64,000 bases of DNA from Allium sativum (Eukaryota > Streptophyta > Magnoliopsida > Asparagales > Amaryllidaceae): assembly GCA_030737875.1 (NCBI GenBank), contig CM060912.1, positions 460,974,310 to 461,038,309 of the forward strand, read 5' to 3'. The notes below the pieces were generated by a model that did no database searches, was not told where the DNA came from, and saw only the letters and a program-made list of their open reading frames with translations. Both the position numbers and the translations under genes were made by a program. Position 1 is the stretch's first letter. Each line of letters starts with the position of its first letter. Of this stretch, positions 37,001-49,800 are shown piece by piece.

Positions 37001-38786
37001 ACCATTTAAAAGCCCATCCTCTACACTCCAAAGTGGTCCATGTCGCAACTCTTTCAAGATAAAAGAAAAGAGCAACCATCACTTTATACCAGTCTTCGTT
37101 TCCCTCTTATCCAAAATAAGAACACCACGCTGCTAACCAATCACAGCGCTCCCATTCAGTCCTCCGTTGACCAGAGATGAACCGAACCCTTCGAAAAGAC
37201 CGCCTCCAAGTCGCTTGCGAGCGCCAGCCGTACCACTCCGCCCGCCTCCCCTTTGCTTCAGAAGTTAATCAGTTGTGAAGTGAACTGTTTTGGTTTGAGG
37301 AAGTATTGGTATCGCAGTGTATTTATAGGTGAATGGGATTATGTATTGTCCCTTCATGTGGTAGCTGTGCTTCAGTCTGTTGCGGTGAGAAGATCGAGGG
37401 GGAGAAGGGATGTATAGGTTGATGGATAGCCAGCTTCAGAGTTGAGTTGTCTTCTCCAATAGGTTACATGCTACTGGTAGGAAGTTGGAAGCTAGGTTAG
37501 GCACTGTTGTCTTCTACAAGTGTTGTCATTTGTCAACATTAGTGATGGTGAAAAATCTGCCAAAGTACATATATGCTTGATGGATGATTTTGCGAGGAGT
37601 TCATGTCAATATTAATGTCCGCGGTAATTTGGCTTGGCAAAAAATATTGTGCAGGAGCACATGGACGCGAAGAACTGTCCCTTCCTTATTTTAAATTTTC
37701 TTTTTCTATTAAATTTGATTTGATACTATGCTTTGTTATTGGATAGTTTTTGTTTGATGTGTTCACACCAGCACTAAAGTCTGTAAATTCGGCTTGGCAT
37801 CGTACATGAATGTGAAAAAAGCTGTCTCTATCCTACTTTATTTTTCCTATTCTACTTCTGTATGTGATTTGATATTTGCCTGGTAATGTCGACGTCAGTT
37901 TGTTAATTTACTTGGCAAAAGATATTGTACATGAACGTGAAAAGCTGTGCTTATTTTATTGCACTTTCCATGTTCTTCTTTATTTATTTGGTACTTTGCT
38001 TTAGTATTGAATGGGTTTGGTTTGGAATGCTATTCGCTGTTGTAAATATATATACTATTTGTTTCAATGAAAAAATACTACATGCTTGATTATCATGATT
38101 CATCTTTTTATGTATATACTTCACATATGCTTTGATTTTTTATGCGTACACTTGGGGATTTTATATCGTTGTGTATGTCATACCGTTTTGCTATTATACA
38201 GTAAAGTCTGTAAATATATAAACAGTTTATAAAATATTTTCGATAAATATTTAAAAAAAACCCGAAACTATTAAGTTCAAAATAAATAAATAAATTATCA
38301 TCGTCAGATATATCCGACTGGAATAGTATATCACTCAGTTTCAAATTTTAACTCAGTATTAAAACTTTGAGTTAATTGCTATCTAAATTGTATAGAAAAC
38401 GCTATTAAAATTATTAAATAAACACTATCGTTTACTAATGATTTCCGTAGCGACTTGAAATTTGAATTAGACATAACTAACAATTTATAAAATGAAATTT
38501 TCAATTTTCTCTTCCATTAGAAAATTATCATTAAACAGATTCCAACGTTTTTCGTTTCAAGAAATTTCGACTTATATCGGATTCAGTACATTCAATTGAA
38601 GTTCAAAACCGAATATTACAAACTACCACGCCATTACGAGCTCGTTTATAATTAAATATAAATTATAACATTAAACTTCGATTTAATAAAAGAACTAAAT
38701 ATTAAAAATCCATAAATATTCCAATTAAAATATTTAAACAAAATTAAATATCCAAATTACAATAGCCAAAAATCTGGGTTGTTACA

Positions 38787-39301
38787 TTATGAAATCAGAA
38801 ATATAGTCAAGAACTGATATGTCATTCTGCTTCAAATCTACGAACCTCTTGAAGAGAATGGACTTCTGGGCAGTGGAGATAAACTTTGCTTCAAACTTAG
38901 CTTAAAATCGCTCCCGTGAAATCTCCTCTTCTGGAGTCTCAAGTGTGACAGAATTCCTCCACACCAGGTCCCTGCCCAGTAGCTGCCTTGTTGCAAGCTT
39001 TCTCTTTATTTCATCCTTAATACCCAAGTCCCCAAAGATTGGGACACATGAATCCATCCATCTCTAGACCTCTTCAGCTGGCTCTGTTCCTTTGAATTGT
39101 TATCCCCTAAAGATGTAAAGTCCTTGCTACAACTCTAGGAACTCGCACACCTACATCTATCGTTGCTACCACTGGAGCAGGTACCCTTTGCATAATTGCC
39201 TCTGCCATGGATTCAAACATGGCTGGGTAATTTGGTTCACCTCCATTTCCCCCTCCAGTATTAGCTGCCCTAGCATCATGCTTTGATTCTTGTCTACTCA
39301 T
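38787..39301 (-). pseudogene. Gag, N-terminal part of element C (split by element B)
   Basis: In minus sense an ATG at 39301 opens a 64-codon frame (MSRQESKHDARAANTGG...). After a frame change and stops it continues as recognisable gypsy Gag: DEIKRKLATRQLLG, WRNSVTLETPEEE, AKFEAKFIS and KRFVDLKQND. It stops at the LTR edge of element B (38786). The remaining Gag is at 4430-4692. It lies about 185 bp from its LTR, with a primer site between, as expected for the 5' end of a gypsy element. Frameshifts and stops make it non-functional. Confidence 0.85.
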
Positions 39302-39462
39302 TCTAAATATGCAATTTAAAATAATTAGCCACTTCCAAGAAAACTGCTAAAGAGATAAAACTGCTACTACTATATATGCTAATATATATAGTAAGCATTC
39401 AACTGAAATCTACAAGTACGTCTCTCATACGTGATTACGTCTTAGAACTTTAGCCACAATCG

Positions 39463-39484
39463 TTGACCAGAGCTACAATACCAA
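39463..39484 (-). other. Primer binding site of element C
   Basis: In minus sense TTTGGTATTGTAGCTCTGG lies next to the LTR end at 39486. It is a degenerate match to the tRNA-iMet primer site used by element A. Confidence 0.7.
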
Positions 39485-40891
39485 ATGTGACGACCGCGCA
39501 TAACCCATGCACTAAACAAGAGGAATAATACGGTGAACGGTGTGCCAGGCAGCTATGGACGGTCATCAGAGTAGGTAAACAACATCGGAACCTGTCGTAG
39601 AACTCACAGCGCAAGGATAAAATATAATAGAACATATACAACATGTAATAGTAATAAAACATCATATAGCAAATTTTTGAAACTTTCTCAACATCCTGAA
39701 TGGCTATCCAACTGGTACCAAAGTCTGTACATAAAGTCTCACTACAACCCTCATAGAGCACTCAAATAGCAGAAACAAAAATACTAGATAGTAATAAAAC
39801 TGATACGCCAGCCTCTTGCTCGCCTCCGCACAGCAACATCGTCCTCACTAATCACCTGTAAACTGCTACTTAGTCTGCCCATCTACAACCGGATGAACAA
39901 CCCAAGGTAATAAAAGGAGACATAACACCTTGAGTCAGACAACAGTTTTAGTGAGCGATAAAACAACTAAAAAACTTCAACAATAAAGTATATGAGAATG
40001 GATAGTTAAACATACTAATCTACCCACAACATCAGAGAAGAACTCAACCCTATCTCCCCCACATCATACAGTGATAACCTTTACAATAAATAATTCAACC
40101 ATTTATCCATGAAAACTAGAACACTCGTTCAATCATGGTAAAACACTCATAACATCCAGATTATATATATCTCATGTAAACCAACCTAATTGAATTCAAC
40201 ATCCCTCAAGCACAAGCCCCAGAGGCCTAAACCAATATCAGACAAGCACCCAAGGAACATCTCCTCGGCGTTGGACGACCTACATGAGGCAGTACAAACA
40301 GAACAACCAATCATCCATGACTGACTGGCTATCACCGCCAATCCTGCTTTGAAACCATCGTTAATCACATGACGGCCAACCTTGTCATATGTCAAGGGCT
40401 AATGCTAACCCCGGTTCTAGAATAAACTCTATATTTCCCACCTTGACAATGTCCAACCTTGACAACTAGGGCTTTCTACAAGACCCAGGGTACTTGACTT
40501 ACAACCGGTTTTTAGACCTCTATAATGTACCCTTGGTTCGGGCCTGCTAGAACTTACGACAACGATAATCTCTCGGCCCTCACATCTCTAGTCATCCAAC
40601 TTGACGACTGTTCATAGCTCAAGCAGCCTTCTCAAGCAACCATTATTCACCAACTCACGACCTTTGAGTTGTCATCTCATTCGTTGTTCTACACCGATCA
40701 ATGAACACCTTTCAACACTTCGAACCTTCCTACTTGAATTTACTTCGAAGTCACATCATCACGGACCCCTCCCTGGGGTATATGACCGACCGACCCCTTA
40801 TTGGACACACGACTGACCTAACATCTCGTCCAGCCGACCCCTCCATGCACGACCCAAACTTGACTGACCCGCCACCAAGGAAAAATCAAAC

Positions 40892-41039
40892 CGACCCTGC
40901 TGGACCAGCCGACCAACCCTGCTCGACCAGCCCGACCGACCCTGCTCTACCAGCCCGACAGACCCTGCATGACCAACCCTGCTCGACCAGCCGACCGACC
41001 CTGCTCGACCAGCCCAACCGACCCTGCTCTACCAGCCCA
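40892..41039 (+). repeat. GC-rich minisatellite, about 23-bp unit, six copies
   Basis: Units like ACCCTGCTCGACCAGCCCG repeat with small changes, one of them truncated. It is CpG-rich in an AT-rich region. It creates a false proline/serine-rich frame on the plus strand. Confidence 0.88.
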
Positions 41040-43039
41040 TTTCTTTTTCTCCGAGAAAACCTCTCCATGGTTCGACCGACCCACCAAGTTCGACCTAAAA
41101 CCTGCATCCTCCAATGCAACTCCAATTTCGACAAAAACTTCGCCAAAATGATTCGTTCAACGAAACCAACACATCCAATTCATTTAATACTATTTCAAGC
41201 ATGTTATGAAACCAACAATAACATCAATATGACGATACCCTCAATAATTATGTAAAATTCATCAAAATCATCATAAATGTGCATATGAACAAATCTATGG
41301 ATCTAACTTGCACATTCACATGAAATATCATAGAAATTACTTATCTAAACTTGCTATATTAGATCATAAGGTGATTTACATGAAAATGGACTTACCAATG
41401 CATAGATCTATGGAAAAACACTTGAAATTGATGAAAAACGTGAACAAATACTCATATGCTTTATTGAGTCCATGTGAGAGATGCAAATCACTCACCGATT
41501 CTCCCAAACAAGCAAAAATCATTGCAATAAGATCCCGGACAGCAAGCAATTTGAACCAAACCCCTTGATCCGATGAAATCCCTCTTCAATTGATGTAGAT
41601 CTAGCCTCCAATAGTGTAGATCTATGATTTCCCTCCTTGGATTTTGATTTTTAGTGGTGGAAATGTATTAGAGAAAGGAGGAGCACAAGGCACCAAATGA
41701 GAGAATGAAAATGTAGTAACCATTGTTTATTACCTAGTTAATTGAGTTTAATTAGGGACATATAATTTTAATTGTGATTTCTGAAACTTAATTTAAATAA
41801 CTTTTTATTGAAAAGGATTAAAGTATATTTTGAGTTCTTTTATAAATTTATTTTTATGTGATATCCAAATAGAAAGAAGGTTTACAAGTGTAAGCAAATA
41901 AATAGATAGAACTTCAATTCATGTAATTAAAACATGGGTTTGGGCCTAATAAAAACTCAGCCCACTAGTGCAAATAAGAGAAAGTTTCTCTACTTGTCCA
42001 TTTCCTGAATGAACTATACGTTCATTTCTTCCATGCGGTGAACAATACAAAGTTTCTCAAAACTAAGGAAAACCCTAGCTTCAAAAATCCTCAATTTCAA
42101 GTCTTGAACGAAAGGGGTTCTCGTTAGATCTTTCAGGAATCAAAAGAGGGTAAGCTTCAACAACTCTAGTGAATCAATTAGGGTTTTAAATTTCAGATTT
42201 TGTCTATGCTTTATATGATTTCAACATGATAAGTAACGATATTTTTTGTTATACTTGTGTTTTGATAGATCTGAAATTTTAAACCCATTTAACTAAAAAA
42301 ATTCGAATTTAATTCATATTGAGCTTAAAAATTACCAAATTTTACTATGTTCTTTCTGACATATTGCAGCATGTATCTACCAATTTTAATGGATTTTTAT
42401 TTAGATTTGATATGTTAAACATAGTGATTTTCAAGAAACTTTTCTGTAAAATCTGGGCAGAAAAACGTAGGTTGGTTTAAAATTCATAACTAAATATAGA
42501 AAATTCATAAAATGGTGAAATTTGGATATGTTGTTACCAACTCATATGAGCATCTTCAGTAAAAATTTCGTAATAAAATATTAAGGTTTGCTATGTTAAA
42601 TTTACTCTATTCCAGGAACAAAAATTTGGGCTGTTTTTGGTTACTTTGCTTGAAGTTAATATTCATAGCTATGAAGCTCTTTGGATAATAATGTGAGTTG
42701 TTCGACTCACACAATCTATCTCTAATTAGTGTACTGCATGTTAGAAATTTTGGCTTTGATATGGTTGATTTGATGATTGATTTGGTTGCAAAATGATTTT
42801 GGATTCAAGTGATTGTTTGATTTTGTGTGCTAAAAATTAGTGAAAACATCAATGCTGTAAAACAGTGGTAACTTGTAGTTAAATCATCCAAATTGACTCA
42901 ATCTTTTTGCAGTAGAAAGCTATTTCAGTTTTCTACAATTTTCCCTTTATAATTTTTTTGAAATTATGCCTTTTAGGAGGCCAAATAAATTGAGCATGTA
43001 GCTCAAGCCTGTGTTAAAATCAGAGTTGATAGCTGAGAG

Positions 43040-43500
43040 TAAAATGTGCATAACTTTTGAGTCACTTATCGGAATTTGGTAATTTTTGATATTCGGAAAG
43101 CCAAGAGTATAAGCCACAATTTCCATTCATTATGTCTCTGTTGATTTTTGTTTGTCGCTGGGCTGTTGTTAGGAAATCATGAAAATACTTAAAACTGAGA
43201 ATTTGTTTTGTTCATAACTTTTGAGCCACTTATCTGAATTTGATAATTCTTAATGTTCTGGAAAGCTAAGACATTGATCTACAACTTTCATTTACGGTGC
43301 CTCTTGTGATTTTGGATTTTAAATGGTGAAAAACCCTATTGTTTGTCGCTGTCCTATCATTGAGAAATTGTGTCAATACTTAAACATGTGAAATTATTTT
43401 GGTCATAACTTTTGAGTTACTTATCGGAATTTAATAGTTTTCGATGTTTTTGAAAACTAAGAGGTTTTGCTATAATTGTACGGATTAAGTTTTGTTAAAT
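43040..43500 (+). repeat. Degenerate about 180-bp tandem repeat inside LTR 1 of D
   Basis: Three units each start (G/T)CATAACTTTTGAG, then CACTTATC or TTACTTATC, at about 43050, 43211 and 43402. The same set recurs in LTR 2 (from 48199) and LTR 3 (from 53365). Confidence 0.75.
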
Positions 43501-44279
43501 TATTTGCTTAAGAAAACTAAAATTGTAATTTAAAACTGAGAGCATTACTATGAACTTTTGGAAACAATAAAATAGTTTTGTGAACAACTAAGTATGTGTT
43601 TTAAACAATGAAATTCAAAAGAGATAATAGTTTTGAGAATCTTAATTCTATAGTCTGGAATGAGCTAATTTTCGACTTAATGTTACCGATTGTTTTATAT
43701 GCTCTTGTGGATCATTTTTTTGAAAATGGTATATTCCAATGAATAGAATGTTGAAGTGGAATTTACTAATTCTTAACCGAATACTAGAACCCAACTGAGT
43801 AGTATGGGATGCTCAAATTAGATTCTTATAATCGATTTTGAGATAGTGATCAACACTTTAGGGTTGTATTCTTTTATGGTGTGCGACAAGTGGTCTCTAG
43901 ATCCATAAGAGAATATAAATCAGGTTTTCCGAGTATATCCATAATAAGTGAAATTTACTAATTCTCAGTAAATACTTGTGTTTCACTAGATGGTATGGGA
44001 CATCTATGTTAAACTATAGTGGTTACTGTGGGTGATAGTATTTGGAACTTTAGATTCCACTTTCTTTTGGTGTGCGGCAGAGGCTGCTTGATCCTTAAGA
44101 AGGTAACTTCTGGATTTCTTTTCAAACTTATAAATATAAAAAGATTGAGAAATTCATTATTATAAGAGACTGGACTTTATTTCTACTTTTGTTAGTAAAT
44201 TATTTAAATAAAATAATGATTAATATGGAGTAGTGAATTCGTAGTTACCAATATCCTTTTGATAGTTGGGATTTTATTT

Positions 44280-44830
44280 CTTTGATTATTAAGATCGGAT
44301 ATGTGGTTCCACGACCCTTTAGATCGAACAAGTGAGATTTTGATCTACATGATCGTATGTCTATGTTTCCTCATTCCCTTAGATTGAGCATGTAATTCTT
44401 TGGTCTCAATAATCATAGAAATGGATTATAATTCTTGTATTGTTATGCCTCCTCGATCCTAGCGATCGTGCATAAGTTCCTAATTGCTTATTTTATTATG
44501 TTTACTTGTGTTTCTTTGATCCGGTTGATTGAATATGAGTTCCTCGATCTTAGTGATCGTGCATGAGTTCCCGATCTTTGGTATCAGATCGGTATGAGGG
44601 ATACCACCAGGCCTCGAGACCATCTTGGATTTTGGAATATCTGTTTGTTTGTTCGATATGTTGATTCTTATTCTTCCTTGGTCATTTGACTGAGAAAGAG
44701 AGTCCCTTGATCAGGTCGGTCATGAATGAGTTGTGTTAACTTGTCATTCTTATAATAGTTCATTCATCAGGTCGATCATTAATGAGTTGTGTTAACTTGT
44801 CGTGCCTATAATGTGAACTTGTGATGAGGA
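44280..44830 (+). repeat. Cluster of short GATC palindromes in LTR 1 of D
   Basis: Repeated motifs such as CGATCCTAGCGATCGTGCA, CGATCTTAGTGATCG and GATCAGGTCGGTCATGA occur here and at about 49455-49990 and 54630-55160. They look like serial duplications of one palindromic unit. Confidence 0.6.
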
Positions 44831-45472
44831 TAAAAACCATAATTGAAAACAAAACATACATCAATGTGAAACAATAAATCATTGCTATTGTCGTTTTGTG
44901 GTTGAACTAAAGTTTATTTATATGTTATATGTATGAATCTCACATTTCGGATATTTAGAGATAGATTGATCTGGAATTTTGTGTTTTCGGGTCAGACCGG
45001 AATTTTCAGGTTTACCGGATGCTCGGATTTTTGGACAGGTGAGCTAGCCATGGATAGACATATTGAGACCCTTAGTTTATCCCGTGTAGGATACTCACCA
45101 GATGTATAATGAGATGTATTTGTTAAGATAGTGATTTATTTTGAAAGGTGTAGAATGTAAGATTAGAAGTATATTTTGTGGACTTACTGTAAGTGCGCTA
45201 TGATATGTGTCTTTTGCTTTGATATGTGATTGTTATGTATTTGAGATATTGTTCTGATTAAGTGGAATCTGTGTGTCTATTCCTTTGTTCCAATACTAAA
45301 CACATCAAATTCAAATTAGACATTAAGTGAAAAGGTATAAGCGACGTGTTAGTGTTGGTATTAAGATATATTCACATTCAATTACCCCTATCAAGTTGTA
45401 TTCTGCGGATTAGCAAACTACATTACTTGTAATGTTCTTTGCTAAATTGGGTATAATAGTAAGGCTGTTACA

Positions 45473-46857
45473 GTTCGGTATCAGAGTTGTGGTCAGAACA
45501 ATATTACATTTTAATCATGGATTCGAAACCTGGTGAGACTTAGAGTCTCATCCCCTAGAGAGAGTGTAGGTTGTTTATATGGACTATCCACATAGGGATA
45601 GAAGTATAGAATATTTTTTGGCATAAATGTAGGGCATCTATTTATTTTACTAAGGTTGATGCATTTAAATTAGCTTTAGAATTGGATGTACAGGATTAGT
45701 ATTATGGCTAAATGAAAACCTAGGACATATATCGGAGCAACCAGTGGTTATAGTGTCGAGGGAGTATTTTCAACTCCAGAGCAAATAGCTAAAATGATTA
45801 GGACAGTACATACTTAGTTTGTAGGTTCCTAACCTCTTCAATCTAAATTTGCTTGGCTTTATTAGGATTTTGTGCGCTTTGGTGGAAAGTAGTGAACAAA
45901 TTGAAACTAATAAGAAGCAGATACAAAGTTTTAATCAAAAAGGGAAAGAGAAAAATTGAGCATAAGAATTCTGAGTGAAGAGGTAAAAATTTTAAGATAA
46001 GATAATATTTTCTTCTTTTGTTTGGTTGCCTAATGTATAGTTTGAGGGTAAATTGTCTGCTTCTTCTTGCTTACTTCCTAGTGTTTGGATGTTAGAAATT
46101 GTTTTTCCTGAATATACTTGTTTAAAATTGGATGCGTGGATGCTAGAGATAACAAAATAATTACATCTAAATTTAAGTTAACCCATCATGTTGACTTATC
46201 TGGACGTTGTTTAAGGATTTCGGTCGATACATGGGACACCATGTTATCGATAGTGGCTCCTAAACTTCGAACGTGATATTTTGGAATGAGGAATGAATTT
46301 TTTTTTGAAATGTTTGGAGTTAAAAAAAATGGAATAATATTTTTTCCAAAAAACAAAAAAACATATATGTGAAATGGATGAGTTTGGGAAGACATTGTTG
46401 GTAGTTTATGCAATTAAGTTTGTAGTTGTGGAGTGGATGATAATGATTCATGCTGCAATATTATTTCTGATATTAGAAGAATTTTAAATCTATAAATTTG
46501 AAAATCAGATATAAACATCGGGATTGGATTCAAAATATTAATTTTGAAAACAAAAAGTAAAAGAAAAACCTAATTTGTGCATTATTAAGAGTTGTGAATT
46601 GAATAATATAAGTGAATGTGGAATGGATTTCAAAATAGGTTGAAATTTGACCCTAAGAGTTAAAAGGAATAAAACCTTATTGGTAAGAGAATGAAGTAGT
46701 TTTAAATTGGTAGTTCGAAGAAGTTTTATCAGAATTAAATGTTGTATTAAGTGAGCAAATCATTTTGAGATTTTTGGATTTATAAAATCATGAAAAAAAA
46801 ATATTTAGATTATTTCACTTAACAAATTGCGAGGACACAATTTCTTAAGGGGAGGAG
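45473..46857 (+). other. Internal region 1 of array D
   Basis: Begins with the primer site (TCGGTATCAGAG, 45475-45486) and ends with the polypurine tract TTAAGGGGAGGAG (46845-46857). Possible gag traces: a short frame near 45700-45860, and ESSEQIETNKKQIQSFNQKG near 45890-45955, which resembles the Gag stretch before the zinc knuckles. Central Gag and all of Pol are absent. Mostly non-coding. Confidence 0.6.
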
Positions 46858-49800
46858 TCAGTAACAACCCTGTTGTTAATTACCTGGTTAATTGAGTTTA
46901 ATTAGGGACATATAATTTTAATTGTGATTTGTGAAGTTTAATAGAATTTTTTTATTAAAAAGGATTAAATTATATTTTGAGTTTGTTTATAAATTTATTT
47001 TTATGTGAAATCCAAATAGAAAAGAAGGTTTACAAGTGTAAGAAAATAAATAGAACTTCGATTCATTTATTTAAAACATCGGTTTGGGCCTAATATAAAC
47101 TCATCCCATTAGTGCAAATAAGAGAAAATTTCTCTACTTATCCATTTCCTGAATGAACTATACGTAAATTTCTTCCAAGCAGTGAACAATACAAAGTTTC
47201 TCAAAATTAAGAAAAACCCTAGCTTCAAAAATCCTCAATTTCAAGTCTTGAACTAAAGGGGTTCTCGTTAGATCTTTCAGGAATCAAAAGAAGGTAAGCT
47301 TCAACAACTCTAGTGAATAAATTAGGGTTTTAAATTTCAGATTTTATCTATGCTTTATACGATTTCAACATGATAGGTATTGATATTTTTTGTTATACTT
47401 GTGTTTTTAAAGATCTGAAAATTTTAAACCCACTTTACTAAAAAAATTAGAATTTAATTCATATTGAGCTTAAAAATTACCAAATTTTACTATGTTCTTT
47501 CTGACATATTGCAGCAAGTCTCTAACAATTTTCATGGAACTTTATTAAGATTTGATATGTTAAACATGGTGATATCTGAGAAACTTTTCTATAAAATCTA
47601 GGCAGAAAAACGTAGGTTGGTTTAAAATTCATAACTAAATCTATAAAATACATAAAATTTTGAAATTTGGATATGTTGTTACCAACTCATATGATCATCT
47701 TCTTTAAAAATTTCGTTAGAAAATATTATTGTTTGCCATGTTAAATTTACTCTGTTCCAGGGACAAAAATCTGGGTTGTTTTTGGTTATTTTGCTTGAAG
47801 TTAATGTTTATAGCTATGAAGTTCTTTGGATAATAAGGTGAGTTGTTCGACTCACAAAATCTATCTCTAATTAATTTATTGCATTTTAGAAATTTTGACT
47901 TTGATATGGTTGATTGGATGATTGATTTGGTCGCAAAATGATTTTGGATTCAAGTGATCGTTTGATTTTGTGTGCTGAAAATTAGTGAAAATATCACTCT
48001 TGTAAAACAGTGATAACTTGTAGTTAAATTATCCAAATTGACTCCATATTTTTACAGTAGAAAGCTATTTCAATTTTTTACAACTTTTCCATCTAGGAAT
48101 TTCTCGAAATTATGCCTTTTAGGAGGCCAAAAACGAGTTTTAAACTAAGCATATAGCTCAGGCCTACGTAAAAATCAGAGTTGATAGCTGAGAGTAAAAT
48201 GGGCATAACTTTTGAGTCACTCATCAGAATTTGATAATTTTTACTATCTAGAAAGCTAAGAGTATAAGCTACAACTTTCATTTATTGTGTTCCTGTTGAT
48301 TTTGAAGTTTAAGTGGTGAAAAACTCATTTGTTTGTCGCTAGTCTCTCGTGGGGAAATCATGAAATTACTTAAAACTGAGAATTTGTTTTGTTCATAACT
48401 TTTGAGCTACTTATCGGAATTTAATAAATCTTAATGTTCTGGAAAGCTAAGACATTAATCTACAACTTTTATTTACGGTGCCTCCTGTGATTTGGATTTT
48501 AAATGGAGAAAAACCCAATTGTTTGTCGTTGTTCTGTCGTTGAGAAATTGTGTCAATAATTAAACATGCGAAAATATTTTGGTCATAATTTTTGAGTTAC
48601 TTATCGGAATTTAATAGTTTTTGCTGTTTTGGAAAACTAAGAATTTTTTCTATAATTGTATGGATTGAGTCTTGTTAAATTATTTTCTTAAGCAAACTGA
48701 AATTGCAATTTAAAATTGAGAGCTTTATTATGAACTTTTGGAAACAATAAAATAGTTTTGTAAACAACTAAGTGTTTTAAACAATGGAATTCAAAAGAGA
48801 CAATAGTTTTGAGAATCTTAATTATGAAATCTGGAATGAGCTAATTTTCGACTTAATGTTACCAATTGTTTTATATGCTCTTGTGAAACATTTTTTCGAA
48901 CATGGTACATTCCAATGAATAGAATGTTGAAGTGGAATTTACTAATTCTTAACCGAATACTAGAACCCAACTGAGTAGTATGGGATGCTCAAGTTAGATT
49001 CTTATAATCGATTTTGAGATAGTGATTAACACTTTAGGGTTGTATTATTTTATGGTGTGCGACAAGTGGTCTCTAGATCCATAAGAGAATATAAATCAGG
49101 TTTTCCGAGTATATCCATAATAAGTGAAATTTACTAATTCTTAGTAAATACTTGTGTTTCACTAGATGGTATGGGACGTCTATGTTAAATTATAGTGGTT
49201 ACTGTGAGTGATAGTATTTGGAACTTTAGATTCCACTTTCTTTTGGTGTGCGACAGAGGCTGCTTGATCCTTAAGAAGGTAACTTCTGGATTTGTTTTCA
49301 AACTTATAAATATAAAAAGATTGAGAGATTCATTATTATAAGAGACTGGACTTTTATGTCTACTTTTGTTAGTAATTTTTTTAAATAAAATAATGATTAA
49401 TATGGAGTAGTGAAGTCGTAGTTACCACTGTCTTTTTGATAGTTGAAATTTTGTTTCTTTGATTATTAAGATCGGATATGTGGTTCATCGATCCTTTAGA
49501 TTGAGCAAGTGAGATTTCGATCTACACGATAGTATGTCTATGTTACCTCATTCCCTTATATTGAGCATGTTATCCTTTGGTCTCGATAATCATAGAAATG
49601 GATTGTATTTATTTTTTTGTTACCTTTCCTCGATCCTAGCGATCGTGCATGAGTTTCAGATTGCTTATTTTATTGTGTTTATCTGTGTTTCCTCGATCAG
49701 GTTGATTGAGTATGAGTTCCTCGATCTTAGTGATCGTGCATGAGTTCCCAATCTTTCGAATTAGATCGGTATGAGTGAAACCACCAGGCCTCGAGACCAT

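Larger units (their letters stand above)
4693..38786 (-). mobile_element. Element B: non-autonomous LTR retrotransposon with about 6-kb LTRs, carrying nested A and a LINE
   Basis: There are two LTR copies in the same orientation: 4693-28789 (split by element A) and 29978-38786 (split by a LINE). Without the nested insertions they are about 6.25 and 6.0 kb. In minus sense each begins TGTAA(T/C)AACCCAG and ends GGGTC(A/G)TT(A/G)CA. The 1.19-kb internal region has a polypurine tract beside the left LTR and a tRNA-iMet-like primer site beside the right LTR, which fixes the orientation as minus. I see no gag or pol in the internal region, so the element would depend on proteins made by another. 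By eye the LTRs differ at several positions per 100, more than those of A. The flanks (GGCCG on the left, TTATG on the right) are not a target duplication. Confidence 0.85.
29978..38786 (-). repeat. Right LTR of element B (5' LTR in minus sense), split by a LINE
   Basis: Matches the left LTR copy end to end apart from the LINE (30294-33077 plus one duplicated target) and small indels. It preserves the empty site of element A at 36079-36083. The ends are TGTAATGACCC (plus start) and GTTACA (plus end). Confidence 0.88.
41712..45472 (+). repeat. LTR 1 of array D
   Basis: Starts TGTAGTAACC and ends GCTGTTACA. It contains a block with about 180-bp degenerate tandem repeats (43040-43500), a pair of about 195-bp repeats (43740-44130) and a cluster of GATC-rich short palindromes (44280-44830). 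No gene is seen. Confidence 0.85.

Noticed and set aside
40701..41255. 184-codon plus-strand frame rich in Pro, Asp and Ser
   Set aside because: It is a translation of the GC-rich minisatellite and LTR sequence on the antisense strand of element C.
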